64,000 nt of DNA from Gloeophyllum trabeum ATCC 11539 (Eukaryota > Basidiomycota > Agaricomycetes > Gloeophyllales > Gloeophyllaceae): the NCBI RefSeq assembly GCF_000344685.1, contig NW_006920413.1:1119717-1183716 (forward strand). Reading direction: 5' to 3'. Made by a program: the position numbers and the translations under genes. The first letter of the stretch is position 1. Every line of letters starts with the position of its first letter. Shown here one piece after another: positions 11,299-23,231 of this stretch. The notes under the pieces were generated by a model, which was not told the origin of the DNA, searched no databases, and saw only the letters and a list, made by a program, of their open reading frames with translations.

Positions 11299-11755
11299 GA
11301 CTGATCTTCACAGTTCTTAGTCAAGACTCTGCAGCTCAGTACAAGCAATAAAGTATTTGGCTTCCCGGATCCGGTACGTGTCCGTCCAGACACTCCAACT
11401 TCACGTTCAAATCATGGTCGTACGACGTGACCCGTGACGGGGAGTTCGAAAAAGAATCGGACTCGAACTGAGATCGAGATCTTACAAACGTCGTGATATG
11501 CCTCTAGCTCTTATACTGCGTCAAGAGTCGAGATCTGGCTGGCGGAAGTGCATCAATGTGACCTACTTTGATTCATTCACGAATATCGCACAGTACTTGT
11601 AGTTGGGAAATACGGCATACAGGAGCGCTCTAAGAGTAATAGTTACAACAATTGCGGATACATGTAATACATGACATGCGAGGTTGAAGCGCAGGCTAAG
11701 AAATTTATTGGAGACGGCGAATACCCAGAACCCTATCCAGGACCAAGCAAACTCA
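11299..11755. other. Intergenic, upstream of ZNHIT3-like and downstream of Rieske gene
   Basis: Contains the promoter of the ZNHIT3-like gene and the 3' flank of the Rieske gene. Short frames on both strands have no recognisable content. Confidence 0.5.
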
Positions 11756-13309
11756 TTACCACTCCAGTTCCTTACTACCCCCGCACAACCCACTTTCCAG
11801 ACCGCGACATAATTCATCCTCTGGCGAGTTTCTCGATCCAGCAGCCGCAGGGCTGATCTCCTTACCGGCAGCCTTCTCAGCCTCGTAGTGCTGAAGCAAT
11901 TTCTCCCTCACGAGGTTCTGGTAGTACAGGACGCCGTTCTCCTTCTCGGGATGTAGCACGCCGCTGCTGTAGACGCCTGCTCTGAGATTGCGCTGGGTAG
12001 CGACGCACAGATTGAAGTCCTCTATCTCAACTACACACGGCGTTGTCAACGGAAATTTCATACAACATTCAGTCCGTCACTGATACGTACCTTGCTTAAG
12101 AAAATCGATGAACTCCACGATTTCGGTCTCTTGGACGCCCTTCTTCGCGAATATGTCATACTCTAGGATGGTCTTCGTTGCAGACACAGGGATAACTCGG
12201 ATGGAATACCATGCCGGAGAATAACAATTGATACCATTGTTGGGGAACAGATACACCCACAGCCCATTGAATTCGCCAGCCATGTTCTTCTGCTTCTCCG
12301 CTTCCTGCTCTTCGGCAGGTCGCTCGGAGAAGATGAAGGAGCCCAACCACTCAGTTAACGAGCTGCTGCGGGCACGTTGAGGCTGCTTCGGTCCCTCCCC
12401 ACTCGAGGGTTTCAGATTTGCGAAGTGGCGACAATAGTTCGCTCTCGGTGCGACCCGATAGGTCGGGATTGCGAACGCCTTAGAAAGCCCAGGATGTGCT
12501 TGAAGGCGCAACCGGTCAGTGATACCCAGGAGGGGAACGTCGCACGATGGCTGCTCTCACCTGTGGGGCAGTGGTAACATTCCTGGTAGCCATCCATCAA
12601 GGCTTTCCAGTTGAAGTCGCCGCGCAATTCGAAGGACTCCCGGTAGTCGTAGTTCGAGAAATCGAATTCCTTCAGCTCGTCCTCGAGGCCTTGGAAAACC
12701 TCGCTGAACGCCGGAGGACTGGGAGAAGCGGTGAAGTTTACAAAGACATGTCCGGACTCGGTGACATGGGTGTGGATGGGGAAGAGGGAGTTTGCAGACT
12801 TGTCGAACCCGGGAACTTTGTCGAACTGAGGAGCTTTACGCAGAGTCCCGCGCGTGTCATAACACCAGCCGTGGTACCCGCAGGAGAGGACGCCGGCCAT
12901 ACCCACGTTACCCTCCTTTTTCTTCGCGACGGGATAGGCACGATGACGGCAAGCGTTATGGAAGGCGCGCAGCACGGGCGTAGAAAGCTCCTGCCCAGCA
13001 GGTGCCTTCTCACGTACGATGAAGAACGGGTAGCCCGCAATCTCGTACGTGAAGTACGTCCCCTCCTGATCGAAGCGGGAGGCATGCGTGACATACAGCC
13101 ACGACTGCAGGGGATCTGAGCATCACAGGCAACCTGATGACGGTGTTCACGCTGACCTGGGAGAAGATAGCTCTCCGCTCCAACTCATAGAGTCGTTCCG
13201 ATGACCACCAAGAGCTGGGGAGGGTGTAGGTAGTGGACCGTTGCTCGACGGGAGGAGCATCCTTGGGGCCCGAAGGGACGTCAGCGGGTGCGAGCGGACT
13301 AGCAAGCAT
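11756..13309 (-). CDS. Rieske non-heme iron oxygenase, alpha-subunit type
   Basis: A 459-residue protein in four exons: 13157-13309, 12561-13104, 12091-12498, 11756-12030 (complement). The Rieske [2Fe-2S] site is complete: Cys103-x-His105 and Cys126-x2-His129 in CRHRAYPV and CGYHGWCYD. The mononuclear iron site shows DGYQECYHCPTAHPG, with His229 and His234 as ligands; the third carboxylate ligand could not be placed with certainty. The layout is that of ring-hydroxylating dioxygenase or choline-monooxygenase-type alpha subunits, which need a separate reductase. The substrate cannot be read from the sequence. It is divergent from the acyltransferase gene at 14198, and no reductase gene is adjacent. 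The GTCAGC donor of intron 1 is weaker than most here but gives an in-frame AIFSQSWLYVTH junction. Confidence 0.9.
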
Positions 13310-14197
13310 AGCAAATCTCTCTAGGTAAGCGTGAAGATACAAGACTTAGGGCCGCATACCACAGGCATATATAGCACTGTGTGAGGAGCAGCTTTGCTTC
13401 GAATAGGGGCCAGGATTCCGAATTCCGCGTACGCGAACGAAGCTAACCTTATCACTAACGAGTGAGGACGCCTCGCACACGATTCCATTCTCCCGAACAC
13501 GATTGAGTAGGACTGAATGGTCAGCCAATGATACCGAGGAAGCCTTCCCAAGAAGGGTCAGGGAGGAACATCACGGGGCGAGGATGATAGTAAACATGAT
13601 AAGGTGATAGGTAACACAGCGCTCTCCTAGATGCATGAGGAGCTGGCGCCAGTAGACAGCAGCTATGATGTAGTACAAAGACCGTCAGAAGACCGAGACC
13701 ATGACCTCTTCCCCACCGTTCAATATAGCATATACCTTGCCACAGTCGCAGGTTGTTGCACAGGCTGAGACAAGAACCTTCTGATCAAAGTGAGTGTGTT
13801 CGGAGTTATCGCCCCAGCGATGTCCTAAGGTACAACTGGGAGCATATCGATAGCAGGCGAGCCTCCGTTTATCTTCCGCTGCTTCCTCTTGTCGTATCTC
13901 GAGATAAAGGCCTTGATACCGAGGCAATCTTTAGCCTGCGCCCCGAGTGCACTTGACGCTTTTCAAAGGGTTCGCCTGAAAGGAGATCGCCTGACACCTG
14001 AAGACACGATGTAGGAAACGGATGAGAGTCCCGTGGAGGCATCTGCGCCATCCATGACAGGAATTGGCGGCCTGGGCACGCGGGACGCCTAAAGAGGTAA
14101 ACCAAGCCTGACGCGGGAAAATACGTAAATAGATGCCTGCCCACTGACGAGGAGGACGAGGAGCGACCGCAACCTCACGGACTGGCTGCAGCTTGTT
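13310..14197. other. Divergent intergenic region
   Basis: Lies between the start codons of the Rieske oxygenase (minus) and the acyltransferase (plus) and should hold both promoters. Short frames on the minus strand (13685-13927, 13869-14144) lack motifs and splice logic. Confidence 0.5.
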
Positions 14198-16636
14198 ATG
14201 CCTGACTTGTGGATCCTACATCGAGTACTTGTTCGCATTGCGGGATGGGCGGTCGTTTCGTTTTTCAGTCAGATCCGCGTCATAGGAGGAGAGAATGTCC
14301 CCGAGCATGGGCCACTCATCATGTAGGTCTCGTTATAGTTCCGTACGCTGGGGATTCAACGGACTAATGCAAGTCGTGTGGAAAAAGTGCTGCTACACAT
14401 CATAACATGATGTTGGACCCAGCTATCCTATGTGTGTGTCTGTCTGTGGACGTGTGATGCACTAACGCCCAACGCGACTGAAACCAGCCTCTGCATTCCC
14501 TAACTCGCGTGTTCTGCACTATTGGAGTAAAGGTATGACATATCCTGTCTCATCCGTTCCTCTTGAAGGGTTTTCTAACTCTTGGAACCCACCAAGCAAG
14601 TCTCTTTGCCAACCCGTTTGCAAAATGGGTGTTGGAGAGCACAGGCAACATCCCGGTAGAGCGCAAGTCCAAGGACCGCCAAGTTCTATTTCGTGGTACC
14701 TTTGAAGCTCTTTCTAAAGGATATGCGGTTGCATTATTCCCCGAGGGCACTAGTTACACAGAGCCGCGAATCATGCAAGTGAAAGATGGCGCAGCATGGG
14801 CTGCTTTGGAGTACACAAAATGGGCCTCGGAGAACCCGGATAAGGCAGCAAAGGACCCTGTTGTCATAGTCCCTACTGCCATTGTGTATACGAACAAGAG
14901 CAAATACCGGAGCGACGTGCGTGTCACTTTTGTCCGCATCTACTCGAATGCTATCTGATGAACACGGTTAGGTTATCATGGAGTGAGTCTCACTGCGACG
15001 AGGAGGGTCGTCTGGAATGATTGACATTTACCGGAATCAGATTTGGTCGTCCTATTACTATGGATCCTTACCGTGAACAGTTCATGAAGGGGGAAGAGAG
15101 CGAGCGCCGAGCTGCTGTCAAGCGCCTGACCCGGGATTTGGAAGCTGGATTGATCCAAGCGACCATAAACGCGCCGGACTGGTACGTATACTGCAAAGCG
15201 ATCTGGGACTCATCCTCATCATGCCCTCAGGGATACTCTATATGCCGCACGGATGGCTCGTGACTTACTCTGGGAAGATGACGAGGGCATAAATCTTGAT
15301 GATTTTGTGACAGTCTCTCAGACGTAAGGGGCTCGAGAATTCATTCACGTTGTCGTACTGAGTCTATCTTTTCTTGGTTCCAGCTTGGTGGATCTTTTCT
15401 GTACCCCGGATGTGACGCCGAACTTCCACTCTGTCAAGCGTCACCTTCTTGAATATTATTCGCTCCTACAGACGACTAACCTGACGAATACTACGCTCTC
15501 TGCTCTCCCGCTCCCGTCTACACTCGATCCGCATAACGCTACCGTAGCCTTACCCTCACGACTACTGACCCTCATGGCATTAATATTCTCCACGCTTTCG
15601 ATCCTTGTTCGCCTGCCCTTCTTCCTGGTACCATTCATTCTGCATGCCCCGGTTTACTTCATGGGCAGGCTTGGCGCTAGGTTGGTCGAAGAAGAAGAGG
15701 AGACGCAGGCACAGAATAAGGTGGTATTCGGATTCTTGTTTGTCCTCATGATATATCCGGCTACTTTCTTCTTCCTCTGGGCTTTTCTCTGGTATACACC
15801 AATCGGAGCCTTGGTATCCGCAACGGTCGTGTTTTTGTTCGCACAGTATCACAACAAACTCGTTAATGGTGCGGGTCGATTCCTTCGCTACTGCTGACCC
15901 ACGCTCATCGTCATCGTTTCCTCAGACAACTATGAGCAGTGGGTATCTCTATCCGTTGAAGCTGTCTTGTTTGCCTGATGACCATCGCAGCGCGAAGCGT
16001 GTGGTCGCCGCGTGGCGTGTTCTGGTCGGGGTATGGATGCCGAAACGCTGGGACCTGTCCTTGGCAGCACTATCGCAATATACGACGCCGCGCATTCCTC
16101 CAGCGAATCCCTGGATAGAAAGGCCGAAGCCAAGCGACTCGACCCCTAACTCTCCCCCTCCTCAGGAGGCACAGGCTAGAGGGCTTTCAGGCGTGGCGGC
16201 AGAGCCCCCCGTGAAGTCACGCCGCCGTCGACCGCCTACACGCCGACTCATCCGGCACGTCCTGCGCGCTCGAGTACAAGCTGCAAGGGCGCTTGCTTCG
16301 TTCTTCGATCAGTTGGACAAAGGCGCTGGTGCAGAGGGGAAGTGGGTTCGGGCTTCGCCTCACTTGGCTCGAGCGTATGGTGGGCGCCTCGATGTGGATG
16401 AGGGTGGGAACGCTACGGATGGAGGCGTGTCGTCCTACAGAGGTCCGACGGGTTGGAGATCTGCTAGGGAGGTTGTGACGTTCCTGAGGAGGAAGGGGGC
16501 GAAGATCGCAAGCCTGGAGAGGAAGGTGGAGGGAGAATGGGCGGCGCTCAGTCCTGGTGATCTTAGCCCCACCGAGGAGAGCGATGCACCACGCGAGGAG
16601 TTGACATGGATCCCAGCAGGAAGTTCCGGCGAATGA
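14198..16636 (+). CDS. Glycerol-3-phosphate/dihydroxyacetone-phosphate acyltransferase (Gat1/Sct1 type)
   Basis: Membrane enzyme for the first acylation step of glycerolipid synthesis, probably at the ER; 640 residues. Ten exons: 14198-14322, 14388-14431, 14488-14532, 14597-14916, 14972-14982, 15041-15181, 15231-15323, 15384-15868, 15926-15938, 15991-16636. The PlsC motifs are in order: THHNMMLDPA (His47-x4-Asp52), GNIPVERK and LFPEGTSYTEP. FGRPITMDPY follows, then two hydrophobic membrane stretches (about residues 315-345 and 380-420). A basic cytosolic tail with DNYEHAKRVVAAWRVLVG ends the protein. Exon 5 (11 nt) and exon 9 (13 nt) are very small and are required for frame and for the conserved junctions. 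Strong match to the yeast Gat1/Gat2 family; the substrate preference is not determinable. Confidence 0.92.
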
Positions 16637-17328
16637 CTCCGGCTAGGCTGATTGAGCATTATGAGCAGGTCGTCTCGGGTTGTTTTCAGATATATACATA
16701 GTATGATATACGGATAGTTGGATTCACTCTTCTAATAATGCTCGCTAATTTCGGTCATTTCGATCTTTTTTACTGATTCAGATGTGTGGATCCTCGATCG
16801 TGTTTCATAACCATCTAACGGTCAATCCTCCTGTCCCGCTGCTTTGGCCATACCCAGACCACTTCCGGTATATACAGATTGCTTTGTATGATTGCAAGAG
16901 AGTGTCATATAGTCTTGGAAAGGGATGAGAACAGCGACGCCGTGAATACAAAGGCTGCTCAGGGCGTCAGGGTGCCGGACTTCCGGCAAGTGCCTCTTAT
17001 GGCAGGAATCCGAAGCTGTACCGTCCGTGCCACTTTGAACCTTGGCTATACGACTGGCCTTGCTTTGTTCGCGCATTACCCTCTATCCTCCTCCCATCTT
17101 GTCTCTTGTATTTGAGTGTCGCTCTCTACCGGACGCTCTGACACTATTTCTTTGTGCTGAAGCCCTTATCGAAGGAGCTAGACGCGCCTGCTATTTTCAA
17201 GGGACCCGCGGTTTCGAATTCAGGTAGGGGATACAGTGCGTGGTGATGATACCCAAAACGCGACGAACTGATTCGTCGTCTTGCATGCCCACTTTCAGTG
17301 CAATATCCTGTATTCCCTCGCCGACCGA
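16637..17328. other. Intergenic between acyltransferase and CHK2-like kinase
   Basis: The 3' flank of the acyltransferase and the promoter of the kinase gene. No gene is seen; the short frames at 16822-17227 have no recognisable content. Confidence 0.5.
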
Positions 17329-19892
17329 ATGGACCCTCCCCCTGTACCCTCTGACGATGCCATGGTCACGGACGACTCAATCGAATACACGCAGGAGGCT
17401 ACCCAGTCCACGCAACAGGCGTCCCAGTCTCAGCCAGTCGTTCAAAATGAGGCACACCTCTGGGGCTTCTTGCAACCATGTAGTTCGGAATTGACGCGGA
17501 TTGACCTATGGAAATCGATTCCGATATATCAATTCGGGCGGAATGAGAATAAAACTGCTGGCAATAATATTGTTTTTCCCGGGCTGAAGATCAGTAAGTG
17601 CTTGATTCCGTTTCGCGATGCGATAAGCAGTGGATTACGCGTCCATGACGCGTCGGAACGCGTCGATCCTCTCTCGATGCTTATCTTCGGCTTTGCGCAG
17701 GCAATATTCACTGTACAATTGAATGGGACGGAAGGGAAGATATAAACAGCACTATTACTGTGCACGACAAATCTAGCAATGGAACATTCGTGCGTTTCCC
17801 TCAGTTGTTCTATCCGTTGACGATGACTCATTCCCTCCGACAGATTAACGGTGCACGGATTGGCAAGGGTCAATACGGCATTCTGCGCGAAGGAAATGAG
17901 ATTGCTTTCGGAACGCCGCATCCTCAAGAGAATGCTATGGAGGACTATCGTCTGTCGCGCCTTGTCTGCTCGTCTGGATACCTTCTAATGGCTGCCTGGC
18001 TTCCAGGTTTCTTATTCCGTCTTACAGCCGGTGGACCCCCAGTGACTGGATTCTACAAAGAATACGATGTCGGCCAGCAACTGGGTAAGGGCACGTTCGC
18101 TTCTGTATACAAAGCCATCCACAAAGAGACTGGTCAATGGTACGCCGTGAAGATCATCGACCTCAGCAAAGTGAGAAAGCCTACCGAAGCCGATGCGAAT
18201 GGCAAACCCAAGAGCAAGACCTCCACCTTCGGTCGCGAGATCATGATTCTCGAGTCGCTGCAGCATCCAAACATATGTCAGCTAAAAGAAGCCTTTTTCC
18301 AGACCGAGATCAAAACTATCAGTGAGAACATAGGCGCTCCAGCGGCCGTACACTGAACTCATTCTCAGAAACCGTAGATCTCGTCTTGGAGCTGGTGGAA
18401 GGCGGCGACCTTCTCGACTATATCCTAAAGCGAGGCGGCGTGGGTAAGTGGTCTCCGCCCAACTCTGTGAGACGCTTGGATTAATGTCAAACTTAGTTGA
18501 AGCGGAGGCACAGCATCTCGCGTACCAAATATGTGACGCCTTGGCCGTGAGTCAATATTATCACTATCGTTCTAGGTCCTCAACTTGAGACACAACTGTA
18601 GTACATACATAGTAGGGGCATCGCCCATCGAGATCTAAAACCCGAGGTTCGTTCTATGCAGCCCGGCTTGCCACATTGGTGCTCACAGACTATATGTTAG
18701 AATGTCCTCCTGACGAAGGATTCCCCGCCCGTCGTGAAAGTCGCAGATTTTGGTCTCGCTAAGGCTGTTGATAGCCTGACTATGCTTAGGGTCAGTCGGC
18801 ATGTCTCACGTATGCCACATGGTTGACATAAGACATGGACCTGTAGACTATGTGTGGCACACCCAGTTATCTCGCACCGGAAGTTGTCACACAAACATCT
18901 AGCAAGGAAGGATATGATCAGATCGTCGACAGCTGGAGCGTCGGGGTGATAGTCTTCTCGATGTACGCATTGGCCATACTCTTGTGCTTCTGTGATTAAC
19001 TTTTTCATTCGCCAGGCTTACCAACACTAGCCCATTCTTAGAGAACTCCAAGCTTGAGCTTATGCCCAGGATAGTTCAAAGAAGTATCGATTGGTACACG
19101 CTCGAGAACTGCGGGGCGTCACCATACGGTTTGTTCCCTTCGCTTTTCGGTTCGAGTCAATCGTCTAAGTATACCGTTGCTGTCCCAGCCGTTCAGTTCG
19201 TCCGTCGACTTCTGGAGACTGATCCCAGCCGGCGAATGACGCTGGACCAAGCTCGTTTTGACCCATGGCTGCAACAGTACACTAAAGCCTACGGCATACA
19301 ACCGAAAATCTATCCGAAGGTATGTGTTGCAGCCGAGCAGCGCCAAGCGGAGTCTGCAAATGCTGTGCCCGAGGGAGAAAACCGCCCTCCACAGGCTAGT
19401 GGACAGAGCCCGAAACTCGAACCGGAGGCTTCCGAACAGATCGCTGTTCCTGGTGCGTTTCCTTCAGGCAGAGGTATCAAAAGTGAAGACTCGCGGTTGC
19501 TTCGGCGTCGAAGTCACGTCATAGCATCCCTCGCAGAAAACGGTGAAGACCTGCCCCAGCCATCGCAGGAAATGATCTCGAATGTTATTGGAGAGACCTC
19601 CGACTCTGCAAGGAACCATACTGGCAACAAAAGGAAGGCACTGAGCCCTCTGTCGGAGGAGGAGAACGACGTTCAGAGGTCGAATGCCATAACTGACGCG
19701 AACACACCTGCCCGTGCCAGTGCAAGGCCACGAACTAAGCCGAAGTCCAACTCTGCCGCCAACCCTGTTTTATCTGCACCAGGCCGTATGACCCGTGCCA
19801 CTGCTGCGCAGGTGAATTACGCGGAGGAGGACGACGACGACGATGAGAGGCCTAGGAGATCTGTTCGCCCCAAGGTAGCTCGCAGGGCGTGA
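17329..19892 (+). CDS. FHA-domain checkpoint protein kinase, CHK2/Cds1/Rad53 type
   Basis: Nuclear Ser/Thr kinase of the DNA-damage and replication checkpoint; 655 residues. Exons: 17329-17593, 17701-17789, 17844-17949, 18007-18321, 18369-18443, 18497-18546, 18602-18646, 18701-18790, 18847-18962, 19016-19128, 19189-19892. The FHA domain (about 55-150) has FGRNE, the HCTI strand and [15 protein letters not shown], for binding phosphothreonine. The kinase domain has the glycine loop [10 protein letters not shown], Lys202, HRDLKPEN (Asp311), DFG (Asp331) and [12 protein letters not shown] in the activation segment. The C-terminal tail is low-complexity, ending in an acidic run and a basic [13 protein letters not shown], likely a nuclear signal. 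There is a single FHA domain, as in Cds1/CHK2 and unlike Rad53. The 60-nt intron 19129-19188 is open in frame; if retained it would add 20 residues in the catalytic domain, which is unlikely. Confidence 0.92.
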
Positions 19893-20161
19893 ACGCTGTA
19901 CCTTTGGGTTTGACATCTAGCCTGTCTTGTATCAAAGCCGGAACCTACCTCGGCCAGTTTGCTTGTTTCCACGCTTATTTCCTCTCGTTCTTGCTTTAGC
20001 TGTACCTGTATGTTCTAGTCGCTATCTTGTTGCTCCTGTCCCCGTAATGTGGTGTTGCTATCCTGGACATCTTCCGTTCCGACTCTGTATATCATCAATA
20101 TCATCCTTTCCCACAATGTAGACGCCTGATCTTGGATTATTCTCTGTGCGCTTGTTTTGAT

Positions 20162-21429
20162 ATGACCGCCGTGTCGAACTTGTGGCATCTCTTTGGCAAA
20201 AGTTTGGTAACTCTGGATGGAGGCCTGGTACATGCTGTCTCCTTATTTCGCTGCCCAACGCTAAAGTGTGATTGCTTGGATTGCAGGGTACTACATTGGA
20301 GGATGTATTCCACAAGGATATATCCCATACTCCTCTCTGGTCTGCCAAACCTATTGATGGGGACCCAGAAGCCATCATCGCGGTACACCTCGCATTTCTT
20401 CGAGCGGGAGCCCGGGTTATATTAACTTCGACGTACGCCATTCCGTTACGACGAGGAGCAGTTGCTTCCAATACACTGAATTCTAGGTATCAGTGCGCAC
20501 ATGAGACCTTCCATCGCGCAGGATACACAAGGGAAGACGCTCGAAGAATAATGACGAAGGCCGTTATGCTAGCTGTGGAAGCCAGAAAGCGGTTCTTACA
20601 AGAGGAGAACACCGATACCCATCCCTCTATCAAGATTGCAATCGCTCTATCCCTTGGGCCATTTGGGGCTACCCTAAGTCCGGCTCAGGAATTCGACGGC
20701 TTCTATCCTCCTCCATATGGTCCTCGCGGATACGAGCCGGACGGCAACAACGTCAATACTTTCGCAGCCGCGGAAGAAGGTAAGGAGGACTCTGCAATCC
20801 ATGCGCTCTGTCAATTCCATTTGGAACGGTTGCTGGTCTTCGCGTCAGACCTTGACGTATGGAGCAGCATTGACTGTCTTGCATTCGAGACGGTGCCCCT
20901 CATCCGTGAGGTGAAGGCTATCCGCAAGGCCGTTACGGCCTTGTATCAGGGTCACTCAGGTCCAGGAGCATCAAAAAAGCCATGGTGGATCAGTACAGTC
21001 TTCCCGGATGGCCGCTACCCTCAGGCAAAATTATTGGATGGACGACCAGTACGGGCAGCAGATGTGGTCGAAGCCGTGTTGGGTCCGGACAACGATGCGC
21101 TGCGTCCCGATGGATATGGCATCAATTGTACCGCTAGCACGTTCCTTGCAGGCTTAGTGTCCGAAGCAACAATCAAGGCGAAAGAGCTCGCCGATGCGAG
21201 AAAATTGTGGCTGGTGTTATATCCGAATGGAGGCGACACCTACGATCCAATAACGCAGAAGTGGATTGAAGGCAGAGACGGAAAGAAGTGGGAATGGGCA
21301 GAGGATCTATACAACACGATACAGATTGCCAGACGCAGTGGTTTTTGGGAGGGAATCGTGGCCGGTGGTTGCTGCAGAACGGGACCGGACGAAATTCAGG
21401 CGTTGGTTGGAAAGCTATCAATAGAATAG
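20162..21429 (+). CDS. Homocysteine S-methyltransferase
   Basis: Cytosolic enzyme that makes methionine from homocysteine using S-methylmethionine or S-adenosylmethionine (family knowledge; Mht1/Sam4/MmuM). Three exons: 20162-20227, 20287-20432, 20487-21429; 384 residues. The N-terminus has LVTLDGGLGTTLEDVF, the barrel start of the family, followed by TSTYQCAHETFHRAGY and LGPFGATLSPAQEFDG. Zinc ligands are visible: a Cys in GINCTAS and the pair in GGCCRTGP (Cys366, Cys367). Intron 2 (54 nt) is open in frame, but its removal restores STYQC. A second sulfur-metabolism gene, cysteine synthase, lies 18 kb away with no sign of coupling. Confidence 0.92.
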
Positions 21430-21812
21430 ATTCCTTACATTGAAATGAAGAAAAGAGCTAAACATCCTCGTATTACTCACAGGCAGCGAAACGAGAGTTA
21501 AAACTTGGGCCCTGAACACTTAGGAGGCGGTCCTGCGAAGGAGGCCCGTGGGAGCAACAGGACTTGTCCCTGGGAAAGTGCGGACCTACTACCCGCTTCG
21601 GGCAGCAGCCAATTCTGTGATACACATCGACGAAGCCATCCTCAAGTCTGTGAACGTCGTACGAGTCGACGTGCAGCTCAAAAGCTACTCCGTGGTACGT
21701 CTATACTATCTCTACCGTCGTCTGTGCGAAAGAACGGGCGAAAACGGCCTTTTCTTTGGCATGGATTGGACTACGACTCATCGGATGTTGACCCTTGTGC
21801 GCTAGGTCCATC
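21430..21812. other. Intergenic upstream of ribosomal protein S0 gene
   Basis: Presumed promoter and leader of the S0 gene. An 85-codon frame (21548-21805) lacks an ATG and motifs, so it is not annotated. Confidence 0.5.
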
Positions 21813-22810
21813 ATGTCGTCAAAACTCCCTTCCGTCCTCAGTGCGACTGAGGAAGACATTCAGATGCTTATCGCGGCTCATTGCCACATTGGTACCAAGA
21901 ACTGCGAGAAGCAGATGGAGGGCTACGTCTGGAAGCGGAGGCCTGATGGTTCGTAGGCTCACATACTTCATGCGTTGGGACTCTCGCGTATCCGCCTTGC
22001 GATCATAGGTATCCACGTCCTCAACATTGGCAAGACCTGGGAAAAGATTGTCTTTGCTGCCCGTATTATCGCTGCTGTTGAGAACCCCAATGACATTGTC
22101 GCCATCTCCGCCCGTCCCTACGGTCACCGTGCCGTCCTGAAGTTCGCCGCTAACACTGGTGCTCAGGCAATCGCTGGCCGCTTTACTCCTGGTTCTTTCA
22201 CCAACTACATCACCCGCTCATTCAAGGAGCCCCGTCTCATCATCGTGACCGACCCCCGTGTTGACCACCAGGCTATCCGGGAAGCCTCATACGTCAACAT
22301 CCCTGTCATTGCTTTCTGCGACACGGATGCCCCCTTGAAGTTCGTCGATGTTGCTATCCCCACGAACAACAAGGCTCGCCATTCGATTGGTTTGGTCTGG
22401 TGGCTGCTCGCCCGTGAGGTCCTCCGTCTCAGGGGCACGATTCCCCGCACTGCTGACGGCTGGAACGTCATGGTCGACATGTTCTTCTACCGTGACCCTG
22501 AGGAAGTTGAGAAGCAGCAGCAAGAGGAGGCCCAGAAAGCCCTCGCTGCGGCAGAGCCCGAGGCTGCTCCCGGTCTTTCCGAGTGGGATGTCACCTCTGC
22601 TCCTGCAGCGGGTGGTATCAACCCGGCTCTTGCCACGGAAGGTAATTTCCTTGCGACGATAGTATTTGATCCAGACTCTGATGTTTTATTGCAGGTGCTT
22701 TGGACTGGGCTGCCGATACCGCGCCTGGTGCATCCGACTGGGCTGCTGAGCCCACAACAGGTGGTGGAGGATGGGGTGCTGACGCACAGCAGTCGACGGG
22801 CTGGGACTAA
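21813..22810 (+). CDS. rps0: 40S ribosomal protein S0 (uS2, RPSA/laminin-receptor family)
   Basis: Component of the small ribosomal subunit, required for 18S rRNA maturation; 294 residues in three exons: 21813-21948, 22009-22641, 22695-22810. The N-terminus contains [20 protein letters not shown]. The uS2 core follows with [28 protein letters not shown] and [20 protein letters not shown]. The tail carries repeated acidic/tryptophan motifs ([31 protein letters not shown]), typical of eukaryotic S0. Codons are strongly C-ending, as expected for a highly expressed gene. Confidence 0.97.
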
Positions 22811-23231
22811 GAACATGTTGCCATCATATTGTTTTCTGTGGTATGACTTATATGAGTATGCTAGGCTGTCTGCATTTACATGCTATGGGCCACATTGCCG
22901 TACAATACATTCAGGGTGTGCGTGCAATCGCAGACTGACATCTGGGAAGAGAATCCAAGTGAACCAGTATTTCTAAGGTATGCAATAAACATGTCAGTAT
23001 GACAGTTCCAGTGCCATGCATAGGCTATGCACTCCGGGTTTGTCCCAGTCGACTAGAGAAAATGGATGCGAAGGGGTAGGCGATGTGTCTCGCCAATAGG
23101 TGTGGCCCTTGAAGTCTCTAGGGCGTCGTGGCTGATAGCAGTGGTCCGTCGGTCCCGCCAGCATCGTAATCGAAAGCTCCAGGGTGTAGAAGTAGGGAGA
23201 ATGCCCTCACGGAAGAGTCTTCCAAAGTAGA
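22811..23231. other. Convergent intergenic region
   Basis: The 3' flanks of the S0 gene (plus) and the F-box gene (minus) meet here. No gene or strong repeat is seen. Confidence 0.5.

Noticed and set aside
12547..13119. 190-codon plus-strand frame opposite the Rieske oxygenase
   Set aside because: It is the antisense shadow of exon 2 of the Rieske gene, whose metal sites and splice junctions are convincing.
19129..19188. Reading the CHK2-like kinase straight through this 60-nt segment
   Set aside because: It has consensus-like ends (GTTTGT...CCCAG) and would insert 20 unusual residues into a conserved helix region of the kinase domain; treated as an intron.
21548..21805. 85-codon frame directly upstream of the S0 gene
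   Set aside because: No ATG at its start and no motif; it lies where the promoter and leader of a ribosomal protein gene are expected.
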